64,000 nucleotides of DNA, taken from the NCBI GenBank assembly GCA_033980235.1, contig CM067072.1, positions 20,897,047 to 20,961,046 of the forward strand, written 5' to 3'. The DNA comes from Diadema setosum. Its lineage: Eukaryota > Echinodermata > Echinoidea > Diadematoida > Diadematidae. Positions 57,461 to 64,000 of the stretch are shown one piece after another; position 1 is the stretch's first letter, and the number at the start of each line of letters is the position of its first letter. The notes under the pieces are model-generated. The model had not been told where the DNA came from and did not search any database. It worked only from the letters and a program-made list of their open reading frames with translations. The position numbers and the translations under genes were made by a program.

Positions 57461-60400
57461 TTACACTCTTGACAAAGCATCAGCAATTACATTATTTTTG
57501 CCTGCCACATGTTTGATTTTGAGTGCATATGGCTGCGTCATCATGCTCCATCTGAACAGTCTGTTGTTCTTCATTTTGAACCGGTCTAAAAAGACCAAGG
57601 GGTTGTGGTCAGTATAGACCGTGATCTCCCCTTTGCTATTGGTCAAGTACACTTCATATTGCTGGAGGGCAAGGATGAGACTGAGAGCCTCCTTCTCGAT
57701 AGTTGAGTATTTTTTCTGGTATGCGTTCAACTTTTTGGAAAAGTAGCTAACCGGACGTTCAGTGCCTTCTTCATCTTCTTGGAGCAAAACCGCTCCCACT
57801 CCTACATCACTTGCATCTATTGCCACTTTGAATGGCTTTTGGAAGTCAGGAGCTGCCAAAACAGGCTCATTAGCAAGGACTGCTTTTAGTTTCTCGAAGG
57901 CTCTTTGACACTCATCAGTCCAGGTGTACTTTGCCTTGCCCTTCAGCAGGTTTGTTAGGGGGGTGACTACAGTGCTGAAATTTGGTACAAATTTCCTGTA
58001 GAAACCAGCCATGCCCAGAAATCTGAGCAACTCCTTCTTGGATTGGGGGATGGAAAAGCCTAGTATAGCTTCTACCTTGGCTTCTCTTGGCAATACCTGT
58101 CCTTGACCGACTACATGCCCGAGATACACCACTTTGGCCTTTGCAAATTCACTCTTTGCCAGATTAATCACCAATCCGGCCTCCTTGAGTCGATCAAAAA
58201 GTTGCCGCAAGTGTGTAATGTGCTCCTGCCATGTGTCACTATACACTAGAATGTCATCAATGTATACTACACAGTTGTCAAGCCCGGCAATGATTTGGTT
58301 TGTCAGCCGTTGGAAGGTGGCCGGAGCATTTTTCATGCCAAATGGCATTACTTTGCATTGGAACAAGCCATCTGGTGTGGCAAAGGCAGAAATCTCCCTG
58401 GCTTTGTCGGTCAAGGGCACTTGCCAGTATCCCTTTAGAAGGTCTATTTTACTGACATATGCAGAATTTCCGACCCTGTCAATGCAGTCTTCTAGTCTGG
58501 GAATGGGGAAAGAGTCTGTTTTCGTCACGGCATTCACCTTTCTGTAATCTATACAGAATCTTTGAGACCCATCCGGTTTGGGCACCATGACGATTGGGGA
58601 GCTCCAACTGCTTTTACTCGGTTCTATTATGTCATTGTCTAACATGTACTGAACCTCTTCCCGTACTTTCTGCAGTTTGCTCGGGTTTAGTCTGTAAGGG
58701 TTTTGCTTGATAGGGTCAGCATCTCCTACATCAACATCATGTACAGCCAGAGGGGTGCAGCCTGGTTTGTCTTTACACAATTCTTTGTACTCATGTAACA
58801 GACTAGTCACATCTTTCCTCTGATTTTCAGGTAGGTAGTTCAGTGCCTCATCTACTTTCCCTAACATCTCTGAGTTAGACAACCTGGCACTAGAGGGCTC
58901 ACTTCCATTCTCATCTTGAGCTTCTCCCTCTTCATCTACTTCTTCTTCTACCACCTGAGCTAGGCCTACCGGCTGACTAGCCTTTCTCTCATAGTACTCT
59001 TTCAGCATGTTTACATGACACACCCTCTGATCTTTTCGTCTGTCTGGCGTACTGATCACATAGTTCACATCATTGAGTTTCTTTTTGACACAGTATGGGC
59101 CACTGAACTTGGCTTTCAGTGGTTCACCTTGTATGGGCAGCAGTACAAGAACTTTGTCACCTGGTTTGAAGGTTCGGGCTTTGGCATTTTTGTCTGCCTT
59201 TCTCTTCATTGAATCTTGTGACACTTTCAAGTGTTCCCTAGCTACCTCACAAGCCTTTGAAAGCCTTTCACGAAACTTTGACACATAGTCAAGTAGGTGG
59301 ACCTCATCATCCTCAGTCATGAATTTCTCTTTGATGAGCTTCAGTGGGCCCCTAACTTCATGACCGTACACCAACTCAAATGGGCTGAAACCCGTCGACT
59401 CATTTGGGGAGTCCCTTGTTGCGAACAGCAGGAAAGGGATGCCCTTATCCCAATCCTCGGGATACTCCTCACAAAATGCCCTAATCATTGTCTTTAGGGT
59501 CTGGTGGTAGCGCTCCAACGCACCTTGGGATTGGGGATGATAAGCTGACGACTTCAGCTGCTTCACACCCAAACGATACATCACCTCTTGAAATATGCCT
59601 GACATGAAATTTGACCCTTGGTCAGACTGCACTTCCTTGGGCAACCCATACCTAGTGAAAAACTGCACTAGAGCATCTACCACAGTCTTAGCAGTGATAT
59701 TTCGCAATGGGATAGCCTCTGGAAACCGTGTAGACATATCCATGATTGTCAAGAGGTACTTATGACCCGACCTAGTCCTAGGCAAAGGTCCAACACAGTC
59801 AACTAGAACCCGACTGAATGGTTCTTCAAACGCAGGTATCGGAATCAATGGCGCCGGCTTCACTGAATGCTGTGGTTTACCAGCCACCTGACATGTGTGA
59901 CAAGTCTTGCAAAACTGAGCCACATCCACATTCAATCCTGGCCAATAGAAATGCCTCATGATCCGATCCTTTGTCTTTCTGACGCCTAAATGGCCGCCAA
60001 CAGGTAACTCGTGAGCAATCCTCAAGATCTCACCGCGGTAACTGGGAGGGACAACAACTTGACGGACCACCGTCCAATCCTCATCAGCTGGCCTATGGGG
60101 AGGTCTCCACTTCCTCATCAAAATGCCATCTTTGACATAATAGCACTCAGGGACCTTTTCAGCCTCAGCCTCAGAACACGCCGTCTGAGACAAGCCTTTC
60201 AACTCAGAGTCTGCCTGCTGTGCTTCAACCAAGGAAGACTTGCTAAACAGCCCATCACTGTTAGCCTCGGAGCCTAATACAGCAACCCCATCATTCAAAT
60301 CCTTGAAAAAGGTTTCTGCCAACCAAACACCGGAATTCTCCTCCACATCAACAGAATCCGCATCATCTTGAACAGCTCTACGAGCCTGAGACCTAGTCAC

Positions 60401-60820
60401 AACACAATCTGGGAAAATCCCAGGAAACTCCTCCTGCAACTGCTCAGTTTCAGCAACCACCACTGGTTTATCTGAAACAACTGGAGACGCAACCACCTTA
60501 TCCCCAGCCAAGTCATTCCCCAACAAAAAGTCAATGCCTGCCATGGGCAACTCAGGAACAACTCCAACAGTGACAGGACCAGAAACTAGGTCACACTTCA
60601 AATCCACTCTATACAGTGGTACTGACATATAACTGCCATCAACAGTCTGAATCAAGACTTTTGCATTAACTGCACTATCTGGTGGAAAAGTCATACCACC
60701 ATCCACCATTAACGACTGAGAGGCCCCCGTATCCCGCAGGATGACTACTGGTTTACCTGCCTCACCAGAAGTACATGGGGTCACCTCACCATCAAACAAA
60801 AAGCTACGATAGCATCATCC
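57461..60820 (-). CDS. pol: pol of element 2: protease, integrase, reverse transcriptase, RNase H
   Basis: One open frame of about 1112 codons with no break. Its open frame begins after a TGA about 20 nt upstream of a TTG at 60799 and overlaps the gag end in the -1 frame, so it is probably made as a Gag-Pol fusion by frameshifting. Domains (residues counted from 60799): aspartic protease with DTGAS at 23-27 and IDFLLGNDLAG; integrase zinc-binding HH-CC region at about 262-305 (HELPVGGHLG, CKTCHTCQ); integrase catalytic core with VDCVGP (about 333), SDQGSNF (about 394) and ALERYHQ (about 428), the D,D(35)E triad; a GPF/Y-like tail (FKPGDKVLVLLP, FSGPYCV); reverse transcriptase at about 690-900 (VPKPDGSQRFC, KIDLLKGYWQVPL, YIDD at about 846); RNase H with AIDASDVG and YTDHNPL, ending ADALSRV. 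Catalytic motifs all look intact. It cuts, copies and integrates the element. Confidence 0.92.
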
Positions 60821-62136
60821 ACCTGCTTAGTCCTATCTTTGAATTTGGGAGATTGACTTTCAATGGCCTGTGTTTCACTGAAAGGGACACTATTTTCGGG
60901 TAGGACACTTTTTGACATGACAAATCCCATGTCCTTCTTTGTTTTGTTTTGCAACTTCCAACACTGTGACTTTACATGCCCTGTCTTGTTACAGTGAAAA
61001 CATTTGATGACATTTGCACTTGTACTGGACCCTTTGTCAGATTGAGGCTTTGGTGCCGATGAAGTTTCAGAACTCGTGCCTTTTTCAGAACCAGCATTCT
61101 TTGGATTGCTCGACTGATTTTTGTCTCTCTTATTTCCAGAGAAATTCCTGAAAGGTGGTCTGTTGTCATTTCTGTGGGTCAGCTCATACTCATCAGCCAT
61201 CAAGGCTGCTTTATGCAAACTTGTCACTTTGTGATCATCCAAATGCGACCTCACACTGAAAGCAACACTCTTTTTGAATTCTTCCAAAAGAACAACCTCA
61301 CGTAGGTTATCAAAATCCTGATCCACTTTCAGGGATCTGTACCACCTATCAAACATCATTTCTTTTTCACGAGCAAACTCAACATGTGTCTGGCCTGGTT
61401 TGCGGTACGAATTTCTGAACTTGTGTCTGTATGCTTCTGGCACAAACTCATAAGCATTCAACACTGCCTTCTTGACTGTAGCATAGTCACGTGATTGCTC
61501 TTCAGAGAGAGATGAGTACACATCGGCAGCTTTGCCGACAAACACACTTTGAAAGAGCAAGGGCCAAAATTCCTGTGGCCAGTTCAAACTGTTAGCCACC
61601 TTTTCAAATGACACAAAATATGCATCAACTCTGTTTTCTTCAAACTTTGGCACCAATCGAATGTTCCTAGCCAAATCAAATTCAGAGGGAGCCCTTTCAC
61701 GATTTCCAACAGTCTGTGCATGAGTCAATTCCATCTCACGCAATTTCAGTTGTTGCTCCACTTCAATTTTCTTCATTTCAATTTCTTTCTCCACTTCTCT
61801 AGCCCTTTCCCTTTCCTTCATTTCTAATCTCATCTTCTCTTTCTCCATTTCCAATCTAGCAAGCTCAAGCCGTGTTTGATCAGAAATTTGAGCTTGATCT
61901 GGAGAGTCAATTTCTTCTTTGAGCTCCATGTGACCAGCTATTAAGTCAAGAATCTCTGCCTTTCTTACACCTTGTGGAACATCAACATTCAAATGCTGTG
62001 CAATAGCAGTCAAATCACATTTGCGTAACCTTTGCAAATCTTTGAGGGACAAATCTGTCCTCTGAACAAATGCCTGAACATCCATTGTACTGATTGACAT
62101 TGTCACAATGTATACACACAATATACAATTGAACAA
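60781..62136 (-). CDS. gag: gag of element 2
   Basis: An open frame of 451 codons. The first ATG (62136) would add 12 hydrophobic residues; the ATG giving MSISTMDVQAF (62100) or MDVQAF (62085) is the likelier start. In order: a SAP-like helix-loop-helix (LRKCDLTAIAQHLNVDVPQG, residues about 37-75); a highly charged coiled coil (about 85-145, RLEMEKEKMRLEMKERERAR); a capsid-like region (about 155-320: VDAYFVSFEKVANSLNWPQ, AADVYSSLSEEQ); a polar linker; one CCHC zinc knuckle (CFHCNKTGHVKSQC, near residue 388-401). It ends at 60781, overlapping pol. Gag forms the particle and binds the genomic RNA. Element 1 has two zinc knuckles, this one only one. No break was seen. Confidence 0.9.
   Translation of the reverse strand: MFNCILCVYIVTMSISTMDVQAFVQRTDLSLKDLQRLRKCDLTAIAQHLNVDVPQGVRKAEILDLIAGHMELKEEIDSPDQAQISDQTRLELARLEMEKEKMRLEMKERERAREVEKEIEMKKIEVEQQLKLREMELTHAQTVGNRERAPSEFDLARNIRLVPKFEENRVDAYFVSFEKVANSLNWPQEFWPLLFQSVFVGKAADVYSSLSEEQSRDYATVKKAVLNAYEFVPEAYRHKFRNSYRKPGQTHVEFAREKEMMFDRWYRSLKVDQDFDNLREVVLLEEFKKSVAFSVRSHLDDHKVTSLHKAALMADEYELTHRNDNRPPFRNFSGNKRDKNQSSNPKNAGSEKGTSSETSSAPKPQSDKGSSTSANVIKCFHCNKTGHVKSQCWKLQNKTKKDMGFVMSKSVLPENSVPFSETQAIESQSPKFKDRTKQVDDAIVAFCLMVR
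60795..60818 (-). promoter_or_regulatory. Gag-pol frameshift window of element 2
   Basis: The pol frame lies -1 relative to gag, and the shared open stretch is short: it starts after a TGA in the pol frame at about 60816-60818 and ends at the gag stop at 60781. The window holds a run of five T (GCTTTTTG, gag codons GCT TTT TGT). A -1 slip on the T run would enter pol at TTG TTT. It is not a classic X XXY YYZ heptamer, so the exact slip site is inferred; the frame relation is certain. Confidence 0.6.
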
Positions 62137-62220
62137 TCAACTCAACTGGTATTTTGTCTGTACCAATATTCTGGATTCCGGAACGTTCCAAATTCTAAGT
62201 TTTGGCTTCAAATTCACTTC

Positions 62221-62238
62221 TCGGACACAAGCCCCCAA
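62221..62238 (-). promoter_or_regulatory. Primer-binding site of element 2
   Basis: Just inside the 5' LTR end (62242), after three A, the minus strand reads TTGGGGGCTTGTGTCCGAGA. It shares TGGGGGCTTGT with the primer-binding site of element 1 and resembles the tRNA-Pro complement with a small insertion. The tRNA identity is uncertain. Confidence 0.5.
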
Positions 62239-62241
62239 TTT

Positions 62242-63395
62242 TGTTACGACCACAATCACTCCGAGAATGATCGCACAAAAGAAACAATCAACTAATGTTC
62301 AGGCGGTTTATTAACAGTGATATTGTGGGTACAGACTCGTAATCGGTTTTCACATCAGTACAATAATGATCAATAGAAACAATTATAACTCGGAAATGGA
62401 ATCACTTACACGTGTTACAGTCCAAAATCTGATAATGACGATGTTCACATAGTCCCCTGGTGATGTCCAGATACGATGTTCGACACACAAATGAATGGTC
62501 CTTGATGCACCAATGAATGATTCCTCCAACGTAAATTCAGAGGCACTGGTTGCAATAATCCACGTTATAAATCCAGGGTATAGGTCCACAGCGAAATATG
62601 CAGAATCCAATGTTATGACGACCACGTCCAGTCGATGCGTTGAATGATGATTCACTTTATAATGTCCAGCAAGGAATCCAGCCCGTCACAGCTTTGCCGT
62701 AACAATGTCCGTTGACACTAAAATATGGAGTCTATCTCCAATGTAGGCAAATTAATTCTCTGCAGGCAAAAATGTCTCCCAGGCCTTATCTCCACAAACA
62801 CAGTTTGTATAGCAGGTCAGCAGGTAACACAGGACTGACTATAACAAGTCGCTTCAGAGCCAGAAGTGACGTAACTCTCAGAGCAGAGGTGTTGGGTACT
62901 CTACCTACCTCAGAATTTCTCCTGCTTATATACTATCCATTCACCCCTTTCTAGTACATTCTGTAATTATCTCCAACCTGGGGCTACATACCTGAACATA
63001 CTAGCAAGTCCAAATTCCAGGAATCCTGGATGACTCACTTCCTAATATGTGCATAACATCATTGCCAAAATTAACTACCAATCACATTGGGCTACAAGGG
63101 CAGTGCCTCACTCAGCCAGCACTTCCCAGAATTTTCTGGAATGGGTTAAATCATTCTAGATTGAGTGAGCTGTAATGTATTTCCTGTCACATGCATACAT
63201 GTACTGTAGCTACATTGTATACCACATAGAAAATTCTCCACTGATCTGGTCAGCCTGTATGTACTATATCTATATCATATAGAATATTCTCCATTATTCT
63301 GGTCACCCTGTGTACATACAATGTGCACATTAAAACAACCATGCATACAACCTTGATACATGTACATATAACTACTTGTGTGTACATTTGTGACA
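62242..63395 (-). repeat. 5' LTR of element 2
   Basis: 1154 bp, same length as and not seen to differ from 55988-57141. Because the element runs on the minus strand, this is the promoter LTR. It ends directly before the primer-binding site, and the target duplication ATAG follows at 63396-63399. Confidence 0.95.
62925..62932 (-). promoter_or_regulatory. TATA box in the 5' LTR of element 2
   Basis: TATATAAG on the minus strand (same at 56671-56678 in the other LTR), in a GTATATAAGCAGG context, about 620 bp upstream of AATAAA. It is a good core-promoter candidate for the element RNA. Confidence 0.6.
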
Positions 63396-63399
63396 ATAG

Positions 63400-63632
63400 A
63401 CAATATACATGCACTATATAAATAACATGAATAAATTTCCACATGCAGTAAACGGATTAAAAAAAGACCAACAACACTGTACACAAACATGCACAGCAGT
63501 GAAAAACAGGAAATACATTTAAGCTTCCATGCACGTATAATACAATTCTATGAAATATATCAAATATGAAAATTATAACAAATCCGGAAAAGAAAAACAA
63601 ATCAAATTAAACATACCCCTTTAACTATGTCT
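63400..63632. other. Unassigned AT-rich sequence right of element 2
   Basis: No gene or repeat was recognised. Before the insertion it was contiguous with 55704-55983. Confidence 0.4.
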
Positions 63633-64000
63633 TGAATATAAAGCGAGAATATCGACAATGGTTAGCCCATGTGGGAGTGAACACCAAGTTGTCGACAACG
63701 TGGCCATGTTGAAGGTTATGAGCCATAAAAGGTTTGAAGAAACCCTGTTTGTAAACTGTCTGTAAACACAGACCTGCATTTGTACAGGCTGGCCTGTGTA
63801 TTTTACCACTTTAATTGACAGATCTTTTCCATCCGGTGAGACATTCATTGTTCCTTCATGTGATACTCAAACTTGGAAAAAGTGCAACTTGTCATTGCTG
63901 TCTTTGAAGTTCCTTTACTCAGTTACGCATGACATTTGTTAACCGGAATCAATAGAAAGAGAAAGAGAAGGAGTTCCCCTTTCTTCACAGTCAACATTGG
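63633..64000 (-). other. Inverted copy of the segment downstream of the right Ig exon (copy C)
   Basis: The complement aligns with 55335-55703 at roughly two-thirds identity by eye and runs off the right edge. Unlike copy B it keeps an open reading across the middle (HEGTMNVSPDGKDLSIKVV on the minus strand), bounded by a possible AG and by CAG|GTCTGTG. If this is an exon, it belongs to a third paralogue on the minus strand. It might instead be an unrecognised repeat. Confidence 0.45.

Larger units (their letters stand above)
55988..63395 (-). mobile_element. Intact Gmr1-like Ty3/Gypsy retrotransposon (element 2)
   Basis: A 7408-bp element on the minus strand. It has two 1154-bp LTRs with no difference seen on reading, TG...CA ends, and a 4-bp target duplication ATAG (55984-55987 and 63396-63399). 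It has a primer-binding site, an uninterrupted gag, an uninterrupted pol in the order protease, integrase, RT, RNase H, and a purine-rich tract before the 3' LTR. Integrase before RT places it in the Gmr1 group. There is no env-like gene. All expected parts are present, so it is a candidate active element and a recent arrival in the genome. Confidence 0.92.

Noticed and set aside
58134..60277. Plus-strand open frames opposite the pol gene
   Set aside because: They are shadows of the long minus-strand pol frame, which carries all the catalytic motifs.

Overview
This is a repeat-rich, AT-rich eukaryotic window with no operons, rRNA or tRNA genes. The best guess for the host is a marine invertebrate deuterostome, probably an echinoderm. 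Three things point there: two LTR retrotransposons with the Gmr1-type domain order (integrase before reverse transcriptase, a Ty3/Gypsy subgroup reported from deuterostomes), several CR1/L2-like LINEs, and many short non-autonomous DNA transposons. The species cannot be fixed from the sequence alone.

Host genes are thin. An immunoglobulin-like (Ig) domain exon of 309 bp, flanked by phase-1 introns on both sides, occurs twice in opposite orientation: minus strand at 776-1084 and plus strand at 54113-54421. The encoded peptides are about 79% identical. A candidate signal-peptide exon ending at a phase-1 GTGAGT donor (42353-42452, plus) could be exon 1 of the right-hand gene. A candidate membrane-spanning exon (162-298, minus) could follow the left-hand Ig exon. 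A segment downstream of the right-hand Ig exon (55335-55703) has a diverged inverted copy at 63633-64000, which suggests a third paralogue running in from the right edge. I read this as a multigene cluster of Ig-domain receptors or secreted proteins, opened up by transposons.

Layout. 0-2.8 kb: Ig exon of the left gene plus a MITE. 2.87-11.0 kb: an old LINE (family A) split by a second, near full-length LINE (family B). 11.6-25.1 kb: an old Gmr1-like element with very long LTRs; its 3' LTR carries two DNA-transposon insertions and one 2.9 kb replacement. 25.1-29.9 kb: no recognisable content. 30.2-35.8 kb: a LINE ORF1 interrupted by a 4.29 kb foldback-like element whose ends are inverted arrays of a 15-bp repeat and which leaves a 9-bp target duplication. 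Nested inside it is a 2.28 kb element with a perfect 39-bp terminal inverted repeat. 38.3-41.1 kb: a 378-bp MITE, then a 5'-truncated family-A LINE. 42.4-54.1 kb: putative first intron of the right-hand Ig gene, holding a 4.89 kb hAT-like composite element (8-bp target duplication) with another hAT-like element inside it. 56.0-63.4 kb: a structurally intact Gmr1-like retrotransposon on the minus strand with indistinguishable 1154-bp LTRs, full gag and pol, and a 4-bp target duplication. It is probably a very recent insertion.

In the intact retrotransposon, gag (SAP-like motif, coiled coil, capsid-like region, zinc knuckle) and pol (protease, integrase, reverse transcriptase, RNase H) overlap in the -1 frame. 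Transcription would run from a TATA box in the right LTR to an AATAAA in the left one. Everything else mobile in the window is broken or non-autonomous.
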